A stretch of 64,000 nucleotides of DNA, taken from positions 1 through 64,000 of the forward strand of contig JANXYR010000034.1 of the NCBI GenBank assembly GCA_025355965.1, read 5' to 3'. Origin of the DNA: Geobacteraceae bacterium. Its GTDB lineage: Bacteria > Desulfobacterota > Desulfuromonadia > Geobacterales > Pseudopelobacteraceae. Position 1 is the first letter of the stretch. Every line of letters starts with the position of its first letter. Shown here piece by piece: positions 28,184 through 37,504 of the stretch. The translations under genes and the position numbers were made by a program. The notes under the pieces are model-generated. The model saw only the letters and a list, made by a program, of their open reading frames with translations. It was not told where the DNA came from and made no database searches.

Positions 28184-28441
28184 ATGATGGATAAATACGT
28201 TTCCGATCTTGCTGCACAAATGGGAATTCATAAGTTGAAAATATCAGTGACAGATGGCACAAGATTGGGCTGTAGGGATATGCATCTAATTAACTATTCA
28301 TCGGGCAACAAGTTGGTCGGCGGACTTATTCATCATTCAGAACTTGAACATTTGCAGAAGGGCATCATAAACCACAAACTGGAAATTCAAATACGATCTG
28401 CCCTTGCTAGGCTTAAACGATTGCTGGATTCTCGATTATAA
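28184..28441 (+). CDS. small protein of unknown function (85 aa)
   Basis: An open frame with its own upstream GGGGG-rich site and a terminator after it, which supports a real gene. The product starts MMDKYVSDLAAQMGIHKLKI, has a middle beta-like part (GTRLGCRDMHLINYSSGNKLV) and ends in a basic helix (IRSALARLKRLLDSRL). No signal peptide or membrane segment. I do not recognise a family. It stands alone between rpsI and argC. Confidence 0.55.
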   Translation: MMDKYVSDLAAQMGIHKLKISVTDGTRLGCRDMHLINYSSGNKLVGGLIHHSELEHLQKGIINHKLEIQIRSALARLKRLLDSRL

Positions 28442-28474
28442 AAGGGGAGCAGACACATCGAAGGCACTTTTGAT

Positions 28475-28509
28475 GGAAGGTCGGCGTAGATAGTCGGCCT
28501 TTCCTTTTT
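28475..28509 (+). terminator. intrinsic terminator after the 85-aa gene
   Basis: ggaaggtcggc (28475-28485) and gtcggcctttcc (28493-28504) form a stem with one bulge and wobbles, followed by five T. Confidence 0.75.
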
Positions 28510-28628
28510 GAGTGGCGGCGGTACTTTTCAAGGTGAAACCGGCATAGAGACCAATGCTGGCTTAAATATACAAAACTGATTAACTTACATAGTTTACACT
28601 TTTCAAATATCTGAAAGGAGTCATACCC

Positions 28629-29669
28629 ATGTTGAATGTTGCCATCGTAGGAGCCAGCGGCTACACCGGGTTGGAATTGATACGTATCCTCCATTGCCAT
28701 CCAGAGGTAGCGGTGACCTGCCTGACCTCTGAACAGAGCGCCTGTAAGAATATATCTGATGTGTTCCCGACTTTACGTGGGCGTTGCGATATAGTACTGG
28801 AAAACCTGGAGCCGGTACGGATCGCAGAAAAAGCTGATATAGTTTTTACTGCATTACCTCATAAAGCGGCTATGGAGGTTGTACCGACATTTCTTAAGCT
28901 GGGTAAAAAGGTCATCGATCTGTCTGCCGATTATCGTCTTTCCGATCCAGCTGTGTATGGTGAATGGTACGAACCACACCTCAATCCTGCCAACCTTAAA
29001 AAAGCGGTATATGGACTACCAGAGATAAGGAGAGCCAAGATCAAAGGAGCAAAGCTGGTTGCCAACCCCGGTTGCTATCCAACCAGCATTATCCTTGGTT
29101 TGGCTCCGCTATTGAATAAGGGGTTGATAGACTTGACAAGTATCATTGCTGACTCCGCTTCCGGCGTTACCGGCGCCGGACGCGCTGCCAAGGTGGACAG
29201 CCTGTATTGCGAGGTTAATGAGGGTTATAAGGCATACGGAACGGGTGGCGTACATCGCCACATTCCCGAAATTGAACAGGAGCTCTCCCTGCTGGCAGGT
29301 GAACAGTTAAAAATAACTTTTACTCCACATCTTGTGCCGATGGATAGAGGTATCCTTTCAACGATCTACGCTACCCCAACAAAAGAGATCACCAACGAAA
29401 TGATCGCCAAGCTATACCAGGAATTTTACGCAGGTGAACCATTCGTTCGAGTCCTCATGAATGGCAACCTTCCTTCTACCGCTTTTGTACGTGGCTCAAA
29501 CTTCTGTGACATTGTTCCTCTGGTTGATGCGCGTACCGGTCGGATTATAGTCGTTTCGGCTATCGACAACCTCGTAAAGGGTGCTTCCGGCCAAGCCGTA
29601 CAGAATATGAACCTGGTCTGTGGTTTTCCTGAAACGACCGGATTGGAAGGTCTGGCACTGTTCCCCTGA
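28629..29669 (+). CDS. argC: N-acetyl-gamma-glutamyl-phosphate reductase
   Basis: A 346-residue ArgC. Nucleotide-binding N-terminus [19 protein letters not shown]; catalytic Cys149 in ANPGCYPTS; substrate loop [20 protein letters not shown]-terminal [16 protein letters not shown]. It makes N-acetylglutamate semialdehyde in arginine synthesis. AAAGGAG precedes the start. No other arg genes are adjacent. Confidence 0.97.
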   Translation: MLNVAIVGASGYTGLELIRILHCHPEVAVTCLTSEQSACKNISDVFPTLRGRCDIVLENLEPVRIAEKADIVFTALPHKAAMEVVPTFLKLGKKVIDLSADYRLSDPAVYGEWYEPHLNPANLKKAVYGLPEIRRAKIKGAKLVANPGCYPTSIILGLAPLLNKGLIDLTSIIADSASGVTGAGRAAKVDSLYCEVNEGYKAYGTGGVHRHIPEIEQELSLLAGEQLKITFTPHLVPMDRGILSTIYATPTKEITNEMIAKLYQEFYAGEPFVRVLMNGNLPSTAFVRGSNFCDIVPLVDARTGRIIVVSAIDNLVKGASGQAVQNMNLVCGFPETTGLEGLALFP

Positions 29670-29672
29670 CCT

Positions 29673-31481
29673 ATGCCATTTATACCTACGACAGCAGAAG
29701 AAGTACGAAAACGGGGCTGGAGCGAATTAGACGTTATCTTCGTCAGCGGCGATGCCTATATTGATCATCCTGCTTTTGGAGTGCCGCTGTTGGCTCGCTG
29801 GCTTGAGTACCACGGTTTTCGGGTCGGCATCATCGCCCAACCTGATTGGCGTTCGAAAGAGCCCTTCATGGCGCTTGGCCGCCCTCGATTGTTTTTTGCC
29901 GTTTCGGCTGGTGCCATGGATTCGATGGTCGCCCACTACACACCTGCCCGCAAACTGCGGCACGATGATGCCTACACTCCCGGTAACCGCCACGGCGCCC
30001 GCCCCAACCGCGCCACAATGGTTTATACCTCCCGTTTGAAAGAAGCATTCAAGGACGTGCCGATCGTTATTGGAGGCATTGAAGCATCACTACGCCGTTT
30101 TACTCACTACGACTTTTGGGAAAACAAGGTACGTCGCTCGATCCTGTTCGATGCCAAAGCGGATCTGCTGATCTACGGTATGGCTGAGCTATCTATACTG
30201 GAAGTAGCAAAGCGGATGCGTGATGGAGAGTTGCTGAGAGATATCCGCGATGTGCGGGGCACAGCATATATTACTAGCGAATTTGAAAATAGCAGTTATG
30301 CCACAATCCCATCCTATGAGGAAATATCTGCATCCAAAGAAAAATTTGCGGCGGCCTTCCGCCTAGCCTACCTCCAACAGAATCCCTGGTCTGCTCAGGT
30401 TGTTGTGCAGCAGCATGGCAACCGAATTCTGGTCTGCAATCCTCCGTCTATCCCTCTGACAGAGGTTGAGATGGACGCAGTCTATGCACTTCCGTTTGAA
30501 AAGGGCCCTCATCCGACGTACCTCGAAACTATCCCGGCATGGGATCAGATTAAAAACTCGGTTACCAGTCATCGGGGTTGTTTTGGTGGATGCGCATTCT
30601 GTGCTATCACCATGCATCAAGGTAAAACAATCCAGTCGCGCAGTAAAAGTTCCATCCTCGCCGAAATATCAGCTATGACAAGCAAATCGTGGTTTCGCGG
30701 TACCGTCAGCGATATCGGCGGACCGACCGCCAACATGTTCGGCCTCGGCTGTAGCAACTCTGACGCAATGAAAAAATGTCAGCGCGAAAGCTGCATATTC
30801 CCCAATATATGCCAGAACCTTCGAACTGGTGACAAGCCTGCTACGTCACTGCTGCAGGCAGCTCGTTCTCTGGAGGGTGTAAAGCACACAGCTGTTTCAT
30901 CAGGTGTACGTTACGATCTTCTGGAGAGGCAACCTGCGTACTTCAGTGAGTTGACAGGTCACCATGTCAGTGGTCTTCTCAAAATTGCTCCGGAGCATCT
31001 GGTTGACCATGTAACAGATGTAATGCGCAAACCGGGGAAGAAAGCTTTTGAAACATTCCTTGTCCGTTTTCGTGAAGAAAGCCTTCGGTTTGGTAAACAT
31101 CAATATATCGTGCCGTACCTTATCTCCGGGCACCCAGGGTGTACGTTGGCTGACATGCTTGAACTGGCACTTATCCTGAAAAAAATGGGGATCAAGGTGG
31201 AGCAGGTCCAGGATTTCACCCCTACTCCTGGCACTATTGCAACGTGTATGTATTATAGCGGGTTTGATCCGATGACAGGAAAACGGGTATTCACGGCAAC
31301 AAGTGACCGTGAAAAGGGGTTGCAGAAGTCTTTGTTGCTATGGCACCTGCCAACAGAAAGGGCCAAGGTGATGGAGGCTTTAAGGGCGTTGGGACACGAA
31401 AGTGATTCGGGTCTGCTGTGGGGTGCTGAAGCCGGAAGCGTCCAAAGAACCAAAAAATATACCACAAAAAAAGCCCGCTGA
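29673..31481 (+). CDS. ygiQ: YgiQ-family radical SAM protein
   Basis: A 602-residue member of the YgiQ (UPF0313) family. The N-terminal third has a cobalamin-domain-like fold ([27 protein letters not shown]). The radical SAM cluster motif is C303-x3-C307-x2-C310 in [10 protein letters not shown]. Further family cysteines follow in [22 protein letters not shown]-type spacing (near residues 360-385). Function is unknown. The start is 3 bp after argC, so expression is coupled. The stop codon lies inside the terminator stem at 31470. Confidence 0.92.
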   Translation: MPFIPTTAEEVRKRGWSELDVIFVSGDAYIDHPAFGVPLLARWLEYHGFRVGIIAQPDWRSKEPFMALGRPRLFFAVSAGAMDSMVAHYTPARKLRHDDAYTPGNRHGARPNRATMVYTSRLKEAFKDVPIVIGGIEASLRRFTHYDFWENKVRRSILFDAKADLLIYGMAELSILEVAKRMRDGELLRDIRDVRGTAYITSEFENSSYATIPSYEEISASKEKFAAAFRLAYLQQNPWSAQVVVQQHGNRILVCNPPSIPLTEVEMDAVYALPFEKGPHPTYLETIPAWDQIKNSVTSHRGCFGGCAFCAITMHQGKTIQSRSKSSILAEISAMTSKSWFRGTVSDIGGPTANMFGLGCSNSDAMKKCQRESCIFPNICQNLRTGDKPATSLLQAARSLEGVKHTAVSSGVRYDLLERQPAYFSELTGHHVSGLLKIAPEHLVDHVTDVMRKPGKKAFETFLVRFREESLRFGKHQYIVPYLISGHPGCTLADMLELALILKKMGIKVEQVQDFTPTPGTIATCMYYSGFDPMTGKRVFTATSDREKGLQKSLLLWHLPTERAKVMEALRALGHESDSGLLWGAEAGSVQRTKKYTTKKAR

Positions 31482-31495
31482 GACCAGCAGGCTTT
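31466..31495 (-). terminator. terminator between ygiQ and csp
   Basis: aaagcccgctg (31470-31480) pairs with cagcaggcttt (31485-31495) with one mismatch. The minus strand continues into seven T, so it fits csp best; on the plus strand the T-tract is weak. Confidence 0.85.
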
Positions 31496-31523
31496 AGATA
31501 TTTCATTAGATGTCAGCAAAAAA

Positions 31524-31724
31524 CTACTTCTTAACTACGTTAGCAGCCTGAAGACCTTTTGGGCCCTGGGTGATTTCAAAGGTTACTGCATCACCTTCTG
31601 CAAGTGATTTAAAACCGTCGCCGCCAATAGCGGAGAAATGAACAAAAACATCTTCGCCGCCTTCCTGCTCGATGAAACCAAACCCTTTTGTGTCGTTAAA
31701 CCATTTTACTTTTCCGTTTGCCAT
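31524..31724 (-). CDS. csp: cold-shock protein, CspA family
   Basis: A 66-residue OB-fold protein with both RNA-binding motifs: KGFGFI (RNP1) and VFVHF (RNP2). Starts [20 protein letters not shown]. It binds single-stranded RNA/DNA as a chaperone or antiterminator. The 269-bp gap upstream could hold a long 5' leader, as in other csp genes. Confidence 0.97.
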   Translation of the reverse strand: MANGKVKWFNDTKGFGFIEQEGGEDVFVHFSAIGGDGFKSLAEGDAVTFEITQGPKGLQAANVVKK

Positions 31725-31993
31725 TTCCTGCCTCCTTTTTTGTCCGGCCTGAGCCTGGACTTCTGGTTACCGCTTAAGTTTCTGGAGTCTGATGCAGGAA
31801 AAGCGCAAAGCCTGGTCAAACGTGCTACTTGCAACGTTCTGCAAAAACTTCCGAAACTGCGTGCTTGAGTCGTTTATCACAGCCATAAAGCGGGTGTCAA
31901 GACAATTCACATCTAACCCCAATAAACGGGAAAGTGCTTTAACTAAGCTATTTTCTGCCAAAAAAGCGTATAAAATAGCTTTAACTTACTAAT

Positions 31994-32584
31994 TTATGGT
32001 GCCTTCAATTCATCATTTTTACTTTGGAGTTTTTTCACAAGTTTGTCATAACCGTTAGCGGTTATAATTTTGTTGAACTGGCTGCGATAGTTTGAGATAA
32101 GGCTCACACCTTCAATAACGACATCGTATACCATCCACTTGCCATCATGCTTGAACATGCGGTAATCAAGCGTGAACTCGTCGCGGGCCGCAGTAATGAC
32201 CTTCGACTTAATCTCTGCATGGTCTTCCTCTAAGATTTCTTTGATATAGACGATTTTCTCATTGTTGTAAGACTCGATCTTCCCGGCATATGAATTTTCA
32301 AGTAAAGTAGCGAACAGTTCTGCGAATTGCTTCTTCTCTGCCGCGCTGCGTGTATTCCAATGTTTGCCAAGCGAACGCTTTGCCATCTCTGAATAGTCGA
32401 ATATTATACTAATAGTTTTCTTCAGGGCTTGGCGCCGCTTCACATCATTTTTTTTCATCTCCTTATCAGCAACAATACGTACAACTTCATCTACGGTCTT
32501 TTTAACATCTTCGGTCGGATTTGCACATGCAACCGAAGCAATGAATATCGATGCAGTCAGTACAACTAAAACTCGTTTCAACAT
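31994..32584 (-). CDS. mlaC: MlaC-type periplasmic phospholipid-binding protein
   Basis: A 196-residue Ttg2/MlaC-family protein with a Sec signal (VLVVLTASIFIASVACA). Family features: FDYSEMAKRSLGKHWN, LLENSYAGKIESYNNE, LDYRMFKHDGKWMVYDVVIEGVSLISNYRSQFNKII. It shuttles phospholipids between outer-membrane partners and the inner-membrane MlaFED complex. Last gene of the minus-strand mla operon, 20 bp after the TolC-family gene. Confidence 0.93.
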   Translation of the reverse strand: MLKRVLVVLTASIFIASVACANPTEDVKKTVDEVVRIVADKEMKKNDVKRRQALKKTISIIFDYSEMAKRSLGKHWNTRSAAEKKQFAELFATLLENSYAGKIESYNNEKIVYIKEILEEDHAEIKSKVITAARDEFTLDYRMFKHDGKWMVYDVVIEGVSLISNYRSQFNKIITANGYDKLVKKLQSKNDELKAP

Positions 32585-32604
32585 GCGATCTCCTCCAGAT
32601 TTTT

Positions 32605-33975
32605 TTAATGGCTGTGCGAAGGTTCGTTTGTAGCGTAGTCAAGATTCGCGGCTGCAATGCGATAATTGTAGATTGATTTAAAAAAATCAGCTCGCATGCT
32701 TGAATAGGCTTGAAGCGCTTCAAAGATATCTTTGGCCGGTCCCATGCCGAAGTCAAAGTTTGCAACTGCTGTAACTGTCCATTTCTTGGCATTCAGGTAC
32801 GCACTACGCGTTGCTGTGGCACTGTTTTTGGCCTCTATCAGATCCAGGTAATATTTTTTTACCTGAAGCGGAACATTTGTATCAGCAAACGTCCGAGTGC
32901 TGAGCAGGCGGTTGTACTGAGCCCGCTCTCCGGCCACCTTGGCACCGGTAATGCCAAAATCCAGTTTCCAGCGCGCCCCAATGGCAACGCCGGCGTTTAG
33001 ATGATTGAACTGATCGTTGATGTAGGGATTTTGGACCCGCTCACGTTCGTCTGAATAGGCCCAGGAAAAAAGACCCCCCAGAAAAATATCAGGATAATAG
33101 TTGGCCTTGGCCGCTTCAACAAGCGCTGTGCGGGCCTTTAGCCCTTCGGCAATCTGGCGAAACTCGGGGCGGCGGAGGCGAGCGTTTTCTATATATGTCT
33201 CCAGAGTAGGAATTTCGACGTCAACAATCACAAGACGCTCAGTTGCGGTCTCCAATTGAGCATCAACCGGCAGGCCAAGTCTCGCTCTCAGAGCGGCCAA
33301 AGCAAGAGCCTCCCCTTTCTTTGCTTCCTCAAGATACTTTGTTGCAATTCCGGAAAATGCATCCAGTTTATACAGATCCACTTCATCAACTGAATCTGAG
33401 CCCTGATCTAATAATTTACGGGCCTTTTCGCGCGACTTGATCAGAATCTCTTCAATTTCGAGTACCAGTTCCTTCATTTCACGAGCCAGCAACAGGCCGT
33501 TATAGTATTCATGAACTTTTAGGACGATCTCGTTGGCTCGCTGCTCCTTGCGGGAGCGATCAACCTCGATGCCATGAGTGGCGGCCTTCATGTTCTCGGA
33601 TATCTTGCCAAAAGTGTAGAGCGGCTGAATAATGGTCGCATCAGCGCTGGTGAACCAGGTAAGTTCATTGAAACTGAATTTTTTGTCGGTTTTGATGGGA
33701 TTAAGATCCTGTCGATTAGCAGTCGGTGCCGGCCCAAACAGAGTAGTCATTTCCAATTGAGGAAAACGGTACGACTTTGCTTCATCCAGCTTACTGGCCG
33801 CCAGATCGATATCGCTCTGCGCTTCGCCAAGTTCTGGCGGCGCTTTCAGTGCCATGCGAATACAGTCGTCAAGTGTCAGAACAACAGGAGCTACCGGGGT
33901 TTCGGCTGCGGTACTTGTTCCGGATACGGCAAAAAACACCAAGACAGCCATGCCTGTACAAAAAAAAGATTTCAT
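32605..33975 (-). CDS. TolC-family outer-membrane channel within the mla operon
   Basis: A 456-residue TolC-family protein. Signal peptide (FFCTGMAVLVFFAVSGTSTAAE), then two OEP repeats rich in coiled-coil helices; start of the first is VVLTLDDCIRMALKAPPELGEAQSDIDLA and YPDIFLGGLFSW-like strand regions are present. TolC-type trimers form a channel through the outer membrane and periplasm. It lies between mlaD (20 bp) and mlaC (20 bp) with no efflux pump genes, so it probably serves the lipid transporter. Confidence 0.88.
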   Translation of the reverse strand: MKSFFCTGMAVLVFFAVSGTSTAAETPVAPVVLTLDDCIRMALKAPPELGEAQSDIDLAASKLDEAKSYRFPQLEMTTLFGPAPTANRQDLNPIKTDKKFSFNELTWFTSADATIIQPLYTFGKISENMKAATHGIEVDRSRKEQRANEIVLKVHEYYNGLLLAREMKELVLEIEEILIKSREKARKLLDQGSDSVDEVDLYKLDAFSGIATKYLEEAKKGEALALAALRARLGLPVDAQLETATERLVIVDVEIPTLETYIENARLRRPEFRQIAEGLKARTALVEAAKANYYPDIFLGGLFSWAYSDERERVQNPYINDQFNHLNAGVAIGARWKLDFGITGAKVAGERAQYNRLLSTRTFADTNVPLQVKKYYLDLIEAKNSATATRSAYLNAKKWTVTAVANFDFGMGPAKDIFEALQAYSSMRADFFKSIYNYRIAAANLDYATNEPSHSH

Positions 33976-33995
33976 CGCTACATTCCTTTAGTAGG

Positions 33996-34448
33996 TCACT
34001 CAACTTTGCCGTGGATAAACTTGCTGACCAGTTCTTCGATATCGATAGCAGACTCGGTCTCACGGATTTTATCATTATTCCTCAACATTTTTTCAGAGCC
34101 GCCCGGCCGAAGCATGATGAATTTATCACCAATAATACCGCTTGTCCGTACCGAAGCGATGACATCATCAGTGATCTTCACTCCGGTCTTTATTTTAAGG
34201 TAGGCCAGCGCCCGGTCGCCACTTTTTGCATCAAGCCCGATCCGGTCAACCTTCCCAACTTCGACGCCGGCAACTTCAACGCGTGCACCAGGTTTAAGTC
34301 CTGAAACGGAATCAAAGCTGGCCGTGACAGAGTAATAATCGCCGCCACCAAATTCCATTTTGCCCAATTTGATTGAAACATACCCCAGGCAAAGGATGCC
34401 GATCAGCATAAAAGTACCGACCATCATTTCCAGTTTTATCATGTTCAT
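33996..34448 (-). CDS. mlaD: MlaD-type MCE-domain protein
   Basis: A 150-residue single-MCE protein: one N-terminal membrane helix (MMVGTFMLIGILCLGYVSI), then the MCE domain with YSVTASFDSVSGLKPGARVEVAGVEVGKVDRI and SGIIGDKFIMLRPGG. It forms the hexameric lipid-binding ring above MlaFE. The C-terminal helix is short, as in E. coli MlaD. Confidence 0.95.
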   Translation of the reverse strand: MNMIKLEMMVGTFMLIGILCLGYVSIKLGKMEFGGGDYYSVTASFDSVSGLKPGARVEVAGVEVGKVDRIGLDAKSGDRALAYLKIKTGVKITDDVIASVRTSGIIGDKFIMLRPGGSEKMLRNNDKIRETESAIDIEELVSKFIHGKVE

Positions 34449-34471
34449 ATGTGACCTCGTAATTAAATGCT

Positions 34472-35218
34472 CTATATCATCTGGATCGGGCCGTCCAGGC
34501 TGCCGCTGATAAACTGTCGAACCGCCGGATGGTCTGAATTCTTAATATCATCGGATGTGCCGTACTGAAGAATCTTGCCACGGAACAGCATGGCCACGTT
34601 TTGGGCCACATCAAAAATCTCCGGTATTTCGTGCGAAACGATCACCGCGGTAAAACCGAACTTTGCATGAGTATCCTTGATAAGCTGGTGAATTGCCCGT
34701 TTTATGATCGGATCAAGACCTGTCGTCGGTTCATCGAATAAAATTATCTTTGGGTTGAGTACAACCGCTCTTGCAAGGCCGACCCGTTTTTTCATGCCAC
34801 CTGAAAGTTCATCCGGGAATTTGTTTTCAATGTTCTTCAAACCGACATCTTCAAGAGCTGAAAGGACTTTACCTCTGATCTCCTCTTTTGAAAGGGATGT
34901 CTTTTCTTCCAGTGGGAACGCAACATTTTCAAAAACAGTCATCGAATCAAAGAGCGCCACATTCTGAAACAGCATGCCGAATTTTTCGCGGATCCGGTTC
35001 AATTCGGAGCGGCGTACATCAATAATACTCTCGCCATCAACCTCAACAGCACCGCTATCAGGCTGAAGCAGGCCGATCAGGTGTTTGAGTAGTACGCTCT
35101 TCCCTTCGCCGCTGGGACCGATGATCGCAGTAATTTTACCATCTGGGATGTCAAGATCAAGTCCATCAAGCACCTTTTGCATGCCAAATGACTTATGCAC
35201 ATTTCGTATAGAAATCAT
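34472..35218 (-). CDS. mlaF: MlaF-type ABC transporter ATP-binding protein
   Basis: The start at 35218 gives MISIRNVHKSFGM and overlaps the mlaE stop in TGATG; the frame is open further upstream but inside mlaE. The 248-residue ATPase has GPSGEGKSVLLKHL (Walker A), LSGGMKKRVGLARA (signature) and ILFDEPTTGLDP (Walker B). It drives phospholipid transport by the MlaFED complex. Confidence 0.96.
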   Translation of the reverse strand: MISIRNVHKSFGMQKVLDGLDLDIPDGKITAIIGPSGEGKSVLLKHLIGLLQPDSGAVEVDGESIIDVRRSELNRIREKFGMLFQNVALFDSMTVFENVAFPLEEKTSLSKEEIRGKVLSALEDVGLKNIENKFPDELSGGMKKRVGLARAVVLNPKIILFDEPTTGLDPIIKRAIHQLIKDTHAKFGFTAVIVSHEIPEIFDVAQNVAMLFRGKILQYGTSDDIKNSDHPAVRQFISGSLDGPIQMI

Positions 35219-35994
35219 CAGAGCAGTACCGAAGTGAGGAAGTAATCCCACACAAGAATAATAACGGATGTCAACACAACCGACTCGGTCGTGGCTTTGG
35301 AAACGCCTTCAGCCCCATGACCGGCGTAGTATCCTTTATAGCAGCCGATCCACGCGATGATCACACCGAAGGAAAATGATTTCACAAAACCGGAGTATAC
35401 GTCGCGCCAGACAACCGATTTTTCCATTTCATAGAAATAAGCCCCGGGATTAACTCCCAGCAGTTTGACGCCGACGAGCCAACCACCATAGATGCCGATC
35501 ACATCAAAGATGGCGCATAACAGGGGAAGAGAAATCATTGCCGCGATGAATTTAGGAGTAACCAGATATTTAAAGGGGTCAAGCGCCATGGTTTCAAGCG
35601 CGTCAATCTGCTCGGTTATTCTCATGATACCGATTTCGGCCGTGATTGCGCTACCGGCCCTTCCGGTCACCATCAGGGCAGTGAGTACCGGCCCGAGTTC
35701 ACGAATCAGGGAAAGCGCCACCGCCGTACCAAGCATACCCTCCGAACCAAACTTTGTCAGAGTGTAATACCCCTGTAGACCGAGAACCATACCGGTAAAT
35801 GCGCCGGTCAGCACGATTACAAACAGCGACTTCGTGCCGATAAAACGCAACTGCTTCAGAACATGCACGAAGCTGCCCGGTCGCCGAACAATCATGTAGA
35901 GCGAATAGAGCAGAAACCACCCTGTTCGTCCCAAGTCGCGCACAATTCCTATCGTTAAATGACCAAGTGCCTGGACCACGTAAATCCTTTGCAT
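35218..35994 (-). CDS. mlaE: MlaE-type lipid transporter permease
   Basis: A 258-residue integral membrane protein with five to six helices and the MlaE landmark ELGPVLTALMVTGRAGSAITAEIG, followed by MRITEQIDALETMA. It is the inner-membrane core of the MCE lipid transporter. First gene of the operon mlaE-mlaF-mlaD-tolC-mlaC. No clear ribosome site precedes its ATG. Confidence 0.95.
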   Translation of the reverse strand: MQRIYVVQALGHLTIGIVRDLGRTGWFLLYSLYMIVRRPGSFVHVLKQLRFIGTKSLFVIVLTGAFTGMVLGLQGYYTLTKFGSEGMLGTAVALSLIRELGPVLTALMVTGRAGSAITAEIGIMRITEQIDALETMALDPFKYLVTPKFIAAMISLPLLCAIFDVIGIYGGWLVGVKLLGVNPGAYFYEMEKSVVWRDVYSGFVKSFSFGVIIAWIGCYKGYYAGHGAEGVSKATTESVVLTSVIILVWDYFLTSVLL

Positions 35995-36060
35995 GCGAAA
36001 AAAGTAAGTGAAAAAATATACATCAACACTTTATAAAAGCAAAGCGTAACTTGATTAAAG

Positions 36061-37503
36061 CTAGCGGCTGTTAGTATCCCCACCGCCTAGAACCTTGTAT
36101 AATGTCACAAGGTTGACCAGTCGGGTAAGACGTGTGCTTATCAGGTTCTGTTGTGCTCCATAGAGAGAACGCTGGGAGTCGAGCACCGAGAGGTAGCTGT
36201 CTACCCCTTTATCAAAGCGAGCCTGAGAGAGCCGATAGTTTTCAGAAGTGGCGTCAGTCAGCGACTGCTGGGCTGCAAGCTGTTCATCAATTGTTCCACG
36301 CTGGGCCAGGGCGTCGGCCACTTCCCGGAAAGCGGTCTGAATTGCTTTCTCGTACTGGGCCACGGCAATGTCGCGATCAACCTCTGCCACTTTCAAGTTG
36401 GCTTTATTGGTGCCGCCGTCGAATATAGGCAGAGAGATACGTGGCAGGATACTCCAGGCAAAGGAATCGCCCTTAAAAAGTCCGGAAAGCTCGGTACTGC
36501 CGAAGCCCACTGACGAGACCAGGGTGATCCTGGGGAAAAATGACGCCCGCGCCGCGCCGATATTGGCGTTGAAACCCTTGAGCTGACCTTCTGCCTGGAG
36601 GATATCTGGGCGACGTAACAAAACATCTGAAGGCAGACCGGGAGCAATGTCCTTCATTGCAGTAACTGTTTCGGAAAGCGTCTGCGGTAACAGTTCAGCT
36701 GAAACCTGAGAGCCAACCACGAGATTAAGGGCATTTTCGTCCTGTGCCATCAGGGTCGTGTAACGGGCGATGTCCACCCGCGCTGCATCCACGGTGGTCT
36801 GGGCCTGATTCATGGAAAGTGAGGAAGAAACTCCAGCCTCAAATCGGCTCTTGGTCAGTTTGTACGACTCCTGTTGGTTAGCCATTGTATCTTTGGCGAG
36901 CTGCAATCGCTCGCGGTCGGCGGCCAGGGTCAGATAGGCCGTGGCAACCTGTGAAACCAGGCTGATTTGAACACTGCGTTGCGCCTGCTCGGTGGCAAGA
37001 TACTGTTCAAGCGCCTGATCCTTCAGGCTCTGCACGCGACCAAACATGTCCAGTTCGTACGAGATCAGTCCGGCGCTGACATTGTATTGGTGCGTTGTCA
37101 TTGCCTGTCCGGTGCCGGAGAGGGTTTCGGGAACCCGCTGAAAACTTGCACCGGCAGACACGTCAACCTTCGGCAACTGATCGGCACTCCGAATCTGGTA
37201 CAGAGCCCGAAAACGTTCAATGTTAAGAACTGCAACTCGCAGGTCGCGGTTGTTCTTGAGTGACTGCTCAATCAGTTTGCCTAATTGTTTATCAATAAAA
37301 AATTCTTGCCACGAAATGTCTGCAACAACTTTTTTCGGCGGTTGTGCGCCTTCCGCCGAAAATGTCTTGGAACCAGACCAAGAGGCCGGTACCGGCGCTG
37401 CAGGTTGGGTATATTTAGGGGCCATGGTTGCACATCCGGCAAGGTAAAGTGACACACCCAGAGGGATACATAGAACTGTCATCATTCGTCGTATATGTTT
37501 CAT
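36061..37503 (-). CDS. RND efflux outer-membrane factor (OprM/NodT family lipoprotein)
   Basis: A 480-residue protein with lipobox LAGC, two OEP repeats and the family sequences FFIDKQLGKLIEQSLKNNRDLRVAVLNIE and DVLLRRPDILQAEGQLKGFNANIGAARASFFPRI (quoted in part by position 290-330). It is the outer-membrane exit duct for the pump encoded just upstream; its start is one base after the acrB-type stop. Confidence 0.95.
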   Translation of the reverse strand: MKHIRRMMTVLCIPLGVSLYLAGCATMAPKYTQPAAPVPASWSGSKTFSAEGAQPPKKVVADISWQEFFIDKQLGKLIEQSLKNNRDLRVAVLNIERFRALYQIRSADQLPKVDVSAGASFQRVPETLSGTGQAMTTHQYNVSAGLISYELDMFGRVQSLKDQALEQYLATEQAQRSVQISLVSQVATAYLTLAADRERLQLAKDTMANQQESYKLTKSRFEAGVSSSLSMNQAQTTVDAARVDIARYTTLMAQDENALNLVVGSQVSAELLPQTLSETVTAMKDIAPGLPSDVLLRRPDILQAEGQLKGFNANIGAARASFFPRITLVSSVGFGSTELSGLFKGDSFAWSILPRISLPIFDGGTNKANLKVAEVDRDIAVAQYEKAIQTAFREVADALAQRGTIDEQLAAQQSLTDATSENYRLSQARFDKGVDSYLSVLDSQRSLYGAQQNLISTRLTRLVNLVTLYKVLGGGDTNSR

Positions 37504-37504
37504 T

